Below are positions 7,611 to 14,127 of a stretch of 14,127 nucleotides of DNA, one piece after another. How positions within the stretch are numbered: the stretch's first letter is position 1; the number at the start of each line of letters is the position of its first letter. The notes under the pieces were generated by a model. The model worked only from the letters and a program-made list of their open reading frames with translations. It ran no database searches and was not told where the DNA came from. Origin of the DNA: SXXH01 sp041165735 (lineage in GTDB: Bacteria; Planctomycetota; UBA1135; GCA-002686595); contig JBKDQQ010000021.1 of NCBI GenBank assembly GCA_046341775.1, positions 1 through 14,127 of the forward strand, written 5' to 3'. The position numbers and the translations under genes are program-made.

Positions 7611-8258
7611 ATGCAACTCTCGCCCGACGCGCTGTCACCGGTCGAACGCTACAAGCTGCTGATCGGGCTGGTCGTGCCGAGGCCCATCGCCTGGGTCTCG
7701 ACGCTCTCGCCCGAGGGACGGCCCAACCTCGCCCCCTACTCCTTCTTCGCGGGCGTGGGCTCGAATCCCATGACGGTGGTGTACTGCCCCTCCAACGACT
7801 CCGCCGGCGGGGACAAGGACTCGCTGGCGAACAGCAAGCCGCCGCTGGAGGGCGGCACGGGCGTGTTCGCCATCAACGGCGTGCCCGAACGCCACGCGCG
7901 CGCCGCCGCCGCCAGCGCCGAGGAGCTTCCCTACGGGGAGAGCGAGTTCGACTTCGTCGGCGTGGCCGTCGCTGCTTGCGCGCGCATCGCCTGCGTGCGC
8001 GTCGCCGACGCGCCGTGGACCTTCGAGTGCGAGACGATGCAGGTCGTGCGCACCAACCCGGGCGTGCCGGGCGGAGGCAACCTGGTCGTGGCGCGCGTGG
8101 TCCACGTGCACGTGGAGGACGCGCTCCTCGACGCGAAGCTGCGGGTGGACGCGGACAAGCTGGACGCCGTGGGTCGCATGGGCGGGTTCGACTGGGTGCG
8201 CACGAAGGACCGCTTCGTGCAGGCGCCGGGGCGCGCCGCGCTGGAAGCGCCGCGCTGA
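7611..8258 (+). CDS. Flavin reductase family (FMN-binding split-barrel) protein
   Basis: A 215-residue protein, close to the usual length for the flavin_reduct (DIM6/NTAB-like) family. These proteins bind FMN in a split beta-barrel and reduce free flavin or act as small flavoproteins. Signature segments are PRPIAWVSTLSPEGRPNLAP (23-42), YSFFAGVGSNP (43-53, FMN phosphate region), VVARVVHVHVEDALL (159-173) and DAVGRMGGFDWVRTKDRF (185-202), the last matching the conserved family C-terminus with its Arg-Met-Gly-Gly. No signal peptide, so cytoplasmic. It follows the second radical SAM gene by 31 bases on the same strand and may be read through from it, but it also has its own promoter candidate. 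A role as electron donor to the radical SAM enzyme is only a guess; family members are often stand-alone. It ends 46 bases from the convergent gene at 8305. Confidence 0.9.
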   Translation: MQLSPDALSPVERYKLLIGLVVPRPIAWVSTLSPEGRPNLAPYSFFAGVGSNPMTVVYCPSNDSAGGDKDSLANSKPPLEGGTGVFAINGVPERHARAAAASAEELPYGESEFDFVGVAVAACARIACVRVADAPWTFECETMQVVRTNPGVPGGGNLVVARVVHVHVEDALLDAKLRVDADKLDAVGRMGGFDWVRTKDRFVQAPGRAALEAPR

Positions 8259-8304
8259 ACGGCGCGAGCGACGCGTCGAAGGTCGGTGCGCGCGGCGCGA
8301 CGCT

Positions 8305-11300
8305 TCACGGCACGGAAATCGTGGCCCGCGTGGAGCCGCCAGCGACCACGCTGCAGGCTCCCTCGGCCCATGATCCAGACGAGTCGGGCAAGCGCCAGCG
8401 GTAGCGCCCGCGCGGCAAGCCTCGCAGGCGCAGGACGCCGTCCGCGTCCGCGCGCAAGTCGCCGCGCCAAGCGCCGCCATCGATCCAATCGGCGACGCGC
8501 GCGCCGCTCTCCTCGTCGACCAGCTCGAGCGCTTCACCCGCGAGCAAGGCGCCTGCGCGCCGCAACTCGAGGTCGAGCGCACCGAGGCGGCGCACGGGCA
8601 GCACGACCTGCCGCCCGGTCGCCCGCAGCTCGAGGCTCCCGGGCCAGACGTGTTCGCCGCTCCAACGGAGCTCCAGCGCCGCCTCGCACGTGGCGCGGAA
8701 GCTCCCCGCGCCCCGTGCGTCGAGCGGGACGGACAGCAGGTTGTTCCGCGTGAGGGACGAGCGCACGTCCACGTTCGCATCCGCCACGGCCGCGCCCTCG
8801 TCCTCCGCGCGCAGTTCGACGACGCAGGCCTCGGGCGCGCGCAGTCGTTGCACGCCGTCCTCGTCGGGATCGAAGGCGAACTCGCTCCACAGCCAGATTT
8901 CGCGCCGGTACCGGACCGCCTCGCAGGTGATGCGCGATCCCGGCTCGTGGTGCACGTCGACCACCCCGCGATCCAGGGGATCGCAACCGACGCACGGCCC
9001 GGGCACGTCGGCTTCGCACGCGAACCCCCAGTCGATCGCCAGCGGAGCATCCGACTCGTCGAGCAGCAGCAACCTGCGCCGCACCTTGGGCAGCCGCACG
9101 ACGACGGGGTCCGCGCGCAGATCCTCCTCGTCGAGCACCACGCGCGTCCAAGGCCGCAGATCGTGGGTCTGCACCTCGATCGTCACCGGAACGCCGCGCC
9201 TCCAGACCACGCATTCGTCGATCCCCGGCCGCGAGTGCGATGAATCCACGTGTCCACCGGACTTCGCCAGGACCAGTCCCCAGCGCTGCTCGGGGCCGTC
9301 GGCCTCCATGCGCAGCCGCAGCGGTTCCAATCCGCGCAAGTCCCACTCCAGGCGCGCCACCGCGCCGGGCTCCAACTGCGCGCGCTGCAGCAGTTGGCGG
9401 CCCTCGTCCCCCGCGAGCAGGACGACCCGCTCCCGGCCCGGATTCAAGCCCGCGATCAGGCAACGGCCGTCGACGAGCGGTTCGCGCACGCCGGGCATGT
9501 CCGGCAGCCAGATCCAACGCGGCTCGGCGAGGGACTCCCAGCCACGGACCTCGACCAGCAGGCTGGCCGTGCGTCGCATCAGGAAGGGCGCGAGCAAGCC
9601 TTGCGCATCGCGCGCGCCGCCGCCCTCGGTGCTCGAGTAGCCCGGCGCGGCGACGACCAGCCACGTCTCGCCATCGCGCCATCCGCGCACTTGCGCTTCG
9701 CCGGCGGCGTCGGTCTCGACGACTTCGCCCGTCGATCCCGCCACGCTCGCGCCGCGCATGGCCCAGACCTCGATGCGCGCCCCCGGCACGGCCTCGCGCG
9801 TGTCGGCATCCACGACGCGCACTCGCTCGGGCTTCGGCGGCCTCAACTCCAGGGCCACTTCCACGCGCGCGCCAGCCGCGGGCGCTCGCGCCTCCATCCA
9901 GTCGGAACGCCACCCGTCGGCGCGCGACGCGGCGATGGAGACCGCGCCCTCCGCGAGGCTCGGCAGATGGAAGCGTCCGTCGCGCGCGCCCTGCACGAGC
10001 CGGTGGGAGCCATGGTGCGACCCCTCGCTGCTCCATTGCAGCGTGTACTCCCGCGCGGGCTCGCCCTCCGCGAGCACCTGCCCGGAGAGCGACCAGCCCG
10101 GGTCGAGCACCAAGGTCGTCGAGTAGCCGCTCTTGTCCTGCTGGAAGCTGCCTTGCATGGGCGCGTACCCTTCCGCCTCCACCGTCACCTGCAGCTCCCC
10201 CGCGGCGCTGCCGCGCAGGACGATCTTGCCCTCCGCGTCGGTGACGCCTTCGGTCGAGATGTAGTGGGCTCCTTGCTTGTTGCGCGTCCTGACGAAGGCG
10301 CCGGCGACGGGCGACTCGCGCGTGTCGACCACGGTGACGAAGAGCCCCATCGCAGGCTCGAGCACGAAGTCGTGGCGCACGACCGATCCGGCGACAGGCG
10401 GCGGCGTGAGCACGAGGCATTCCGCCCAGTGCTTCATCGCGTCGACGAGCAGCGAGAAGCCGTCGCCCGCGACCACCGGGATGCGCACGGGACCGAAGCC
10501 GCCGTCGTCGCGCACTTCCACTCCGCCATGGTCGTGGTAGATCTCGCCGAAGGTGCGCGCCGCCACGGTGGCGCGCGAACGCTCGGCACCCGGCGGAAAG
10601 CGCACCGTGCCATGCACGACGAAGGTGGGCGCGAGCACGAGCTCCACGCGCGACTCGTCGTCGGCCACCGGACGCGGGGCGCTGGCGAGTTCCTCGAACT
10701 CCGCCCATGCCACCGTTCCGGGTTCCTGGCGCGGCAGGCGCGCCACGCCGCGCGCGTCCGCCATGGCCGATTGCACGACTCCGGGCGTGGTGCCGCGCGT
10801 CTGGCCCGTGCCCCGCGGCCGCGGCGCGACGCGCACCGTGGCGCCCGCCGCCGGCGCGCCGTCGGGCGCCAGCACGAGGTACTCGACCAGCGGCGCCCGC
10901 TCCAGCACGACCTCCGACGGCCACGAGGCCGCGGCGATCGGGCCCAGGCGGCGCGGCACGCACTCGCCGTGCACGACCCAGGCCGCGGCGCCATCGGCGA
11001 GCACGGGTGGAGCCTCGAGCAGGATGCGACCGTCGACGCCGCTCGATCCCATGGCCACGGTGGCTCCATCGTCGCGTCGCTGCACGTACTTGGCGGTCTG
11101 ACCCGCGCGCGTGCGCCCGTCGTCGAGTTGCGCGACGAGCCGCGCGCCCTCGAGAGGCCGACGCGCTTCGTCGACGACGAGGAGCGCGAAGCCGGGCGCC
11201 GCGCGCCCCGCGGGAGCGCCGGATGCCGATCGGGAGCCGGGCTCGGCGACGGGCTCCGCGATCGGGGCGACATCCGCAGCAGGCGCGACCGCCGTCGGAG

Positions 11301-11415
11301 ACGCCTCCACGCCCCCCTCCACCGGCGAGGGAGCACCCTCGCGGGAGGGCAACCACCAGACCACGACCAGCGAGACCACGAGGACGGCGGACAACAACAC
11401 GATCGAACGCGACAT
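8305..11415 (-). CDS. Large membrane-anchored protein with carboxypeptidase-regulatory-like domains
   Basis: A 1036-residue protein. Residues 5-22 are one hydrophobic helix (SIVLLSAVLVVSLVVVWW) after a short basic start, acting as signal anchor. Residues 23-72 are a Pro/Ala/Glu-rich linker. The remainder is a chain of beta-sandwich domains in which 'VxDxxxxPLxGAxV ... TDxxGxaxLxG ... V.A.GY' recurs, as in carboxypeptidase-regulatory-like (CarboxypepD_reg/Big-type) folds. Clear examples start near residues 77 (LLVVDEARRPLEGARLV), 356 (FVTVVDTRESPVAGAFV, with VTDAEGKIVLRG and VEAEGYAP) and 528 (RVVDADTREAVPGARIEV, with ETDAAGEAQVRG and VAAPGYS). Less clear ones follow to the C-terminus (LRADADGVLRLRGLPRGRY). 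No catalytic carboxypeptidase motif is present. I start at ATG 11415 because AAGGAG lies 7 bases upstream; an ATG at 11421 is one base from that site, and the frame further upstream is low-complexity. It is the last gene of the sigma-like cassette, so probably its main structural output at the cell surface or periplasm. Confidence 0.85.
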   Translation of the reverse strand: MSRSIVLLSAVLVVSLVVVWWLPSREGAPSPVEGGVEASPTAVAPAADVAPIAEPVAEPGSRSASGAPAGRAAPGFALLVVDEARRPLEGARLVAQLDDGRTRAGQTAKYVQRRDDGATVAMGSSGVDGRILLEAPPVLADGAAAWVVHGECVPRRLGPIAAASWPSEVVLERAPLVEYLVLAPDGAPAAGATVRVAPRPRGTGQTRGTTPGVVQSAMADARGVARLPRQEPGTVAWAEFEELASAPRPVADDESRVELVLAPTFVVHGTVRFPPGAERSRATVAARTFGEIYHDHGGVEVRDDGGFGPVRIPVVAGDGFSLLVDAMKHWAECLVLTPPPVAGSVVRHDFVLEPAMGLFVTVVDTRESPVAGAFVRTRNKQGAHYISTEGVTDAEGKIVLRGSAAGELQVTVEAEGYAPMQGSFQQDKSGYSTTLVLDPGWSLSGQVLAEGEPAREYTLQWSSEGSHHGSHRLVQGARDGRFHLPSLAEGAVSIAASRADGWRSDWMEARAPAAGARVEVALELRPPKPERVRVVDADTREAVPGARIEVWAMRGASVAGSTGEVVETDAAGEAQVRGWRDGETWLVVAAPGYSSTEGGGARDAQGLLAPFLMRRTASLLVEVRGWESLAEPRWIWLPDMPGVREPLVDGRCLIAGLNPGRERVVLLAGDEGRQLLQRAQLEPGAVARLEWDLRGLEPLRLRMEADGPEQRWGLVLAKSGGHVDSSHSRPGIDECVVWRRGVPVTIEVQTHDLRPWTRVVLDEEDLRADPVVVRLPKVRRRLLLLDESDAPLAIDWGFACEADVPGPCVGCDPLDRGVVDVHHEPGSRITCEAVRYRREIWLWSEFAFDPDEDGVQRLRAPEACVVELRAEDEGAAVADANVDVRSSLTRNNLLSVPLDARGAGSFRATCEAALELRWSGEHVWPGSLELRATGRQVVLPVRRLGALDLELRRAGALLAGEALELVDEESGARVADWIDGGAWRGDLRADADGVLRLRGLPRGRYRWRLPDSSGSWAEGACSVVAGGSTRATISVP

Positions 11416-11422
11416 GCGCATG

Positions 11423-11428
11423 CTCCTT
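11423..11428 (-). promoter_or_regulatory. Strong ribosome binding site of the large anchored protein
   Basis: AAGGAG on the minus strand ends 7 bases before ATG 11415 and only 1 base before the alternative ATG 11421, which favours 11415. It is one of the two best Shine-Dalgarno matches in the window; the other is at 12699-12707 in the same cassette. Confidence 0.7.
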
Positions 11429-11492
11429 GGTGGAAGTTCGGCACCTGGCGCCGCGTGGCGGTTGCATGCCCCGCGGCGCGCACGGCCGCTGG

Positions 11493-11759
11493 TCAAGGCG
11501 CTTGGCGCGCCGGTCCCTGCGGATCGAACCCTCGCCTCGCAGGCACGGGTTGCTCGTGGCCGCCCGGACCACGCGGCAGTTTCGCGACGCCGAGGACCCC
11601 TGTGGTGCCCGAGCCGGCGCTCGAAGGCGGGCACCACGGTCCCGCCAGCACCGCGAACAACGCCAGGCACCATGCCATGGCGCGTCGGCGTCCACGTCCG
11701 CGCGCGCCTCCACGGTCCGCCGTTCCAGCCGCGACGCCCCTTCGATGCAGCTCAATCAT
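11493..11759 (-). CDS. Small putative exported or membrane protein (unrecognised)
   Basis: An 88-residue frame whose ATG (11759) overlaps the TGA of the upstream helical protein in the same 8-base form (ATGATTGA) that joins the two genes before it. It has an Arg/Gly-rich basic start (residues 6-26), then a hydrophobic core MAWCLALFAVLAG (28-40) followed by PWCPPSSAG, resembling a signal peptide. The tail is Pro/Gly/Arg-rich with no recognisable domain. Support comes from the overlap and the signal-like segment at the right place. Against it, third-position GC is visibly lower than in the neighbouring genes, and no ribosome binding site stands before the inner ATG (11678). The alternative is non-coding spacer between the helical protein and the large anchored protein. 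I do not recognise the family. Confidence 0.45.
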   Translation of the reverse strand: MIELHRRGVAAGTADRGGARGRGRRRAMAWCLALFAVLAGPWCPPSSAGSGTTGVLGVAKLPRGPGGHEQPVPARRGFDPQGPARQAP

Positions 11760-12693
11760 GGATCCAAGCCTCCCTGCTCCAGTCGCCATGTCGTTCATCG
11801 ATGCGCGCCCGGATGCGGCCGGCGATGGCCGCTTCGCCACGCGCGAGGTCGCCGTCCCGGCGACGCCAACCGCCGCGCAGGGCGGAGCGCACCGCGTCCT
11901 CGCCGAACTCGTCCAAGGTGCGCGCCGCCTGGCGCGCCATGAGCTCGTCGCCCGCGCGGCACGCGGCGCGCAGCGCAAGCAGCCACCCCTCGATCCGCCC
12001 GGGCAGCAGCGTCGCGGCCCTCCAGTTCCAGCGCGCGCCGCGCCGCCAGTCGCCGCGCCTGCGCGCGGCCGCCTCGATGAGGTGGCAGCACGCGACCGCG
12101 TGGCGCGGATCGATGGTCCGCGCGTGGAGCGCCTCGAGTTCGCCGTCGCTGGCGCTCCAATCGCCGAGCAACTGGGCGGCGCCGAGGGCGTGGATGCGCG
12201 GCGCCGCACCCGGACGCAGCGAATGCTCCAACGCGCACAGCTCGGCCACTCCCGCGCGGGATCGCCCGAGCGCCACGGCCAGGAGGTCGATGCGCCCAGG
12301 ATCCGCGCGGCGCGCCGCGGTCGCCAGGTGCTCGAGTCGCGTCGCGCTCGGCGGCTCCGTCGACCCGCGCTCGAGGCCGTTCCTCCCGCCGGCGCGGCCG
12401 GAGAGCCGCATCAATTCCGTCCAGGCCAGGTGCTGGCACAACTGCGCGAGCTCGTCCGCGTGGACGCGCCGCAGCTCGGCCTCCGCGGCCGATTGCAGCC
12501 CCGAACCACGCGGCGACTCCGCGTGGCTCGCGGCGCGCCGCAATCCGCGCGCCTCCTCGATCAGCCCCAGCACCTCGTCGGAGGTGCGCCGCCCCGCGGA
12601 CCGCATCCACGCGAAGAGCGGCCGGGATTCGGCACCGCGCCAGGCGGAGGGGCGTTTCGGCCCGTCGACGACCATGTCCATGCGCTCAACCAT
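11752..12693 (-). CDS. Helical TPR-like protein of the sigma-like cassette (unrecognised)
   Basis: A 313-residue, almost wholly alpha-helical, Arg/Ala/Leu-rich soluble protein with no signal peptide. The C-terminal half looks like degenerate helical-hairpin repeats, for example ACCHLIEAAARRRGDWRRG followed by WRAATLLPGRIEGWLLALR and AGDELMARQAARTLDEFGED. These have the Gly/Ala/Trp spacing of TPR units, but I cannot match a named family. The start ATG 12693 is set by a near-ideal GGAAGGAGG (12707-12699) with 5-base spacing. The frame continues upstream but is a shadow of the sigma-like gene. Its ATG overlaps the stop of that gene by 8 bases (ATGGTTGA), so the two products are probably made in matched amounts and may bind each other. 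A partner, sensor or anti-sigma-like role is inferred from position only. Confidence 0.75.
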   Translation of the reverse strand: MVERMDMVVDGPKRPSAWRGAESRPLFAWMRSAGRRTSDEVLGLIEEARGLRRAASHAESPRGSGLQSAAEAELRRVHADELAQLCQHLAWTELMRLSGRAGGRNGLERGSTEPPSATRLEHLATAARRADPGRIDLLAVALGRSRAGVAELCALEHSLRPGAAPRIHALGAAQLLGDWSASDGELEALHARTIDPRHAVACCHLIEAAARRRGDWRRGARWNWRAATLLPGRIEGWLLALRAACRAGDELMARQAARTLDEFGEDAVRSALRGGWRRRDGDLARGEAAIAGRIRARIDERHGDWSREAWIHD

Positions 12694-13351
12694 CGCTGCC
12701 TCCTTCCACGTCGCCGAGGATCGCCCGCAGCGCGCGGCGCAAGGCGTCGCGCGCTTCATCCAGTCCAGCACCGCTGCGCGCGGCGTGCTCGTCGAGCGAA
12801 GCGCCTTCGATGCAGCAGTCGAAGTACGCCGCGCGCGCGGCCTCGTCGCAGGCGTTGAAGGCGCACAAGCGCGCCGGCGCGAGGCGCGGATCGACGCCCA
12901 GCTCGTCGACGAGATGGCGCTCGACCTCGCTCGGCTCCTCGGACGCACCGCCCACCCAGGCGCGCGAGCCCTGCAGGCGGACGAGATCGTCGACGGCGAG
13001 GTCGATGGCCAGTCGGCAGAGCTCGCCGGGCGACGTTCCGGGTCGCGCCGCGAGCTCGAAGGCGAGGCGCGCGAGGCTGCGCGCTTCCAGGTGGCCCGGA
13101 TCGACGAGGTAGGCGCGTGCGCGCCACCGCTCGCGGCAGCGCTGCGCCAGTTCGAGGCGCGAGCCGTCGCCGAGCACGGAGAGCCATGCCGACGGCGCCA
13201 GCGAGCCGGTCTGGACGCTCCGCTCGGGGGTGGCGTCGACCGGCAGGCCGTGGTCTTGGAGGGTGGAGTCGCCCGAAAGGGACGACGGGTGGGGGGTGTC
13301 CGTCAACGAAGCACCTCGCGGGAAGGACGGGAGGAGGACCGACGCCCGCAT
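12686..13351 (-). CDS. Divergent sigma-70 region-4-like protein (possible ECF-type regulator)
   Basis: From ATG 13351 this encodes 221 residues. The C-terminal about 50 residues (EAARAAYFDCCIEGASLDEH, then AARSGAGLDEARDALRRALRAIL) align by pattern with sigma region 4: an R-x-x-(Y/F) helix, an 'I-E-G-x-S-x-(D/E)-(E/x)-(I/x)-A' turn, then 'G-x-x-x-x-x-A-R-x-A-L-R-R-A-L-x-x-I-L'. The upstream helical part (about 80-160, RCRERWRARAYLVD, LARLAFELAARPG, LCRLAIDLAVDDLVRLQ) sits where region 2 would be but lacks an obvious core-binding signature. The residues before about 55 are Ser/Pro-rich and disordered-looking. Start choice is uncertain: TTG 13306 has GAGGTG 5 bases upstream and would drop 15 residues, while GTG 13486 would add 45 of low quality. 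It heads a cassette with overlapping downstream genes. It could be a true ECF-like sigma, a sigma-derived DNA-binding protein, or a convergent helical protein. Confidence 0.55.
   Translation of the reverse strand: MRASVLLPSFPRGASLTDTPHPSSLSGDSTLQDHGLPVDATPERSVQTGSLAPSAWLSVLGDGSRLELAQRCRERWRARAYLVDPGHLEARSLARLAFELAARPGTSPGELCRLAIDLAVDDLVRLQGSRAWVGGASEEPSEVERHLVDELGVDPRLAPARLCAFNACDEAARAAYFDCCIEGASLDEHAARSGAGLDEARDALRRALRAILGDVEGGSDG
12699..12707 (-). promoter_or_regulatory. Strong ribosome binding site of the helical TPR-like protein
   Basis: GGAAGGAGG stands 5 bases before ATG 12693 and lies inside the last codons of the sigma-like gene. It fixes the start of the downstream gene and shows that this reinitiation point is efficient. 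Confidence 0.7.
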
Positions 13352-13552
13352 CGCACACCCGACCCGGCGAATGCGCCAGTCGGAACCGTGGAACGGGCTT
13401 CTCGGGGCCTTCCGAGGGGGTGGCCTTGCGAAGCGAGGGCCGGAATTCCCCGATTCGAGTTCCGCCTCCGCTTGGGGCGCGAACACGGGCGGGCGCAGCT
13501 CCGCAGGTCGCCGCGGGGACGCGGGGCGGCGAGTCCTGTCAAGTAATCTTGA
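13352..13552. other. Intergenic region upstream of the sigma-like cassette
   Basis: A 201-base gap between the TPR gene stop and the sigma-like start, the only place where a cassette promoter could lie. It has the lowest GC patch of the window at its right end. Minus-strand elements seen are a perfect TTGACA (13542-13537) without a good -10 at 16-18 bases; GGAACT (13463-13458), reminiscent of ECF-type -35 elements but without a convincing -10; and the palindrome GGAATTCC (13442-13449). No convincing additional gene. Confidence 0.4.
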
Positions 13553-13557
13553 CTAGA
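13534..13557 (-). repeat. AT-rich inverted repeat at the end of the TPR gene
   Basis: GTCAAG (13538-13543), four bases TAAT, then CTTGAC (13548-13553) make a perfect 6-bp inverted repeat. On the minus strand it extends to a 10-bp stem with one mismatch and one G-U (13557-13534). The TAG stop of the TPR gene lies within it. There is no T-run beyond the stem. It may act as a transcript-end hairpin for the TPR gene or an operator for the cassette downstream; it stands out in base composition. Confidence 0.5.
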
Positions 13558-14127
13558 TCCCCGGCTCCGCGCCGCCCCAGCGGCGGCGCCACTGCTGGTC
13601 GAGCGAGCGCAGCTTCCAATCGACCTGCGCGTCGCGCGCGAGCGCCTTGTCGAGCGCGGCGCGCGCCTGGTCCTTCTCGCCGCGCTCCATGCGCACCGCG
13701 GCGAGGTTGCTCCACGCCGCGGCCGAGTCGGCATGCTCGAGGGCGCGCTGGGCGGAGGACAGCGCTCCGTCGAGGTCGCGCAGCATGGCGAGCGCCCAGG
13801 TCAGCTCGAGCCATCCCGCCTCGAGCGTGGGCGCGCGCCGCACGACGAAGCCGAAGCGCGCCGCGGCCTCCCGCCACTCGCCCGCGAGGCGCGCGGCCAC
13901 TCCGCAGGCATGGTGGGCGAAGGGATGGCCCTGGTGGATGTGCGCGGCTTCGCAGGCCAGCACCCGCAACGCGAGCACGCGCGCGCGATCGCCCGGACGG
14001 TCGATGCCGCCATGTTGCGCCAGCCCGCGGCCGAGCGCCTCGTCGCGCGCGCGCTCGACCTCGCCCAGCGCCGCGAGGATGGACTCGAGGTGCGCCTGCA
14101 TGTCGAAGCGCTCGCGCACCCACAAGC
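13553..14127 (-). CDS. TPR-repeat protein, C-terminal part (5' end probably outside window)
   Basis: The frame is open from the right edge to TAG 13553 (about 190 residues). It is a helical repeat protein: segments FAHHACGVAARLAGEWREAA, GWLELTWALAMLRDLDGAL and AAWSNLAAVRMERGEKDQAR carry the small-residue and aromatic spacing of tetratricopeptide repeats (W-x-x-x-G/A ... A). It ends in a Trp/Arg-rich tail (WKLRSLDQQWRRRWGG). The first in-frame ATG is at 14101 with no clear ribosome binding site, and residues before it (LWVRERFD) look like ordinary coding sequence. I think the gene starts beyond the window and this may be the TPR tail of a larger protein, for example a kinase or signalling protein; the visible part cannot decide. 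It is on the same strand as the sigma-like cassette but separated from it by 201 bases and an inverted repeat. Confidence 0.8.
   Translation of the reverse strand, partial: LWVRERFDMQAHLESILAALGEVERARDEALGRGLAQHGGIDRPGDRARVLALRVLACEAAHIHQGHPFAHHACGVAARLAGEWREAAARFGFVVRRAPTLEAGWLELTWALAMLRDLDGALSSAQRALEHADSAAAWSNLAAVRMERGEKDQARAALDKALARDAQVDWKLRSLDQQWRRRWGGAEPGI

Noticed and set aside
8269..8303. Possible terminator between the convergent flavin reductase and anchored-protein genes
   Set aside because: GCGTCG (8273-8278) and CGACGC (8298-8303) could pair, but the loop is 19 bases, the stem only 6 and no T-run follows on either strand. The short palindrome CGACGCGTCG (8269-8278) is expected by chance at this GC content.
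8534..11755. Open frame of about 1070 codons on the minus strand
   Set aside because: Alternative-frame shadow of the large anchored protein, Arg/Gly/Ala-rich, lacking its signal anchor and domain repeats.
9250..12858. Open frame of about 1200 codons on the plus strand
   Set aside because: It lies antisense to the anchored protein and cassette genes, its translation is Arg/His/Ala/Gly-rich with no fold or signature, and high GC makes such antisense frames common.
1..14127. RNA genes, CRISPR arrays, insertion sequences, attachment sites
   Set aside because: No tRNA-like cloverleaf, rRNA segment, spaced direct repeats, transposase motif or terminal inverted repeat was found on reading through the window.

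Overview
The window is very GC-rich DNA (roughly 70 percent by eye) packed with protein-coding genes. I see no RNA gene, CRISPR array, insertion sequence or phage gene. The gene content suggests a Planctomycetota-like bacterium, or another large-genome GC-rich lineage such as Myxococcota: a HEAT-repeat protein fused to a von Willebrand A (VWA) domain, a very long membrane-anchored protein with carboxypeptidase-regulatory-like domains, a sigma-like helix-turn-helix protein, and TPR proteins. This placement rests on gene content, not on a marker gene.

Left part, minus strand, read right to left (about 5991 to 1): a cobalamin-binding-type radical SAM enzyme (GTG start 5991); a 162-base gap containing a perfect 9-bp hairpin; a secreted mucoidy-inhibitor-A-like DUF4139 protein (start 4338); a secreted UshA-like 5'-nucleotidase (start 2585); and, coupled to it by a TGATG stop/start overlap, a secreted HEAT-repeat plus VWA protein that runs off the left edge. 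The last three are all exported and probably form one envelope-related transcription unit.

Middle, plus strand (6170 to 8258): a second cobalamin-binding-type radical SAM enzyme is divergent from the first across a 178-base intergenic region. It is followed by a flavin-reductase-family FMN-binding protein, which has its own candidate leaderless promoter with an inverted repeat ending at the start codon.

Right part, minus strand (14127 to 8305): the C-terminal part of a TPR protein; a 201-base gap with an AT-rich inverted repeat; then a compact cassette of a divergent sigma-region-4-like protein, a helical TPR-like protein, a small putative exported protein and a 1036-residue membrane-anchored multi-domain beta-sandwich protein. 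The first three cassette genes are joined by two 8-base overlaps of the same form (ATGNTTGA). My inference is a sigma-like regulator co-transcribed with helical partner proteins and a large surface protein. This is the least familiar part of the window and the best candidate for an undescribed system. It converges on the flavin reductase gene with a 46-base gap.

Long open frames exist on nearly every strand and frame because stop codons are rare at this GC content. I chose genes by recognisable protein motifs, signal peptides, ribosome binding sites and stop/start coupling.
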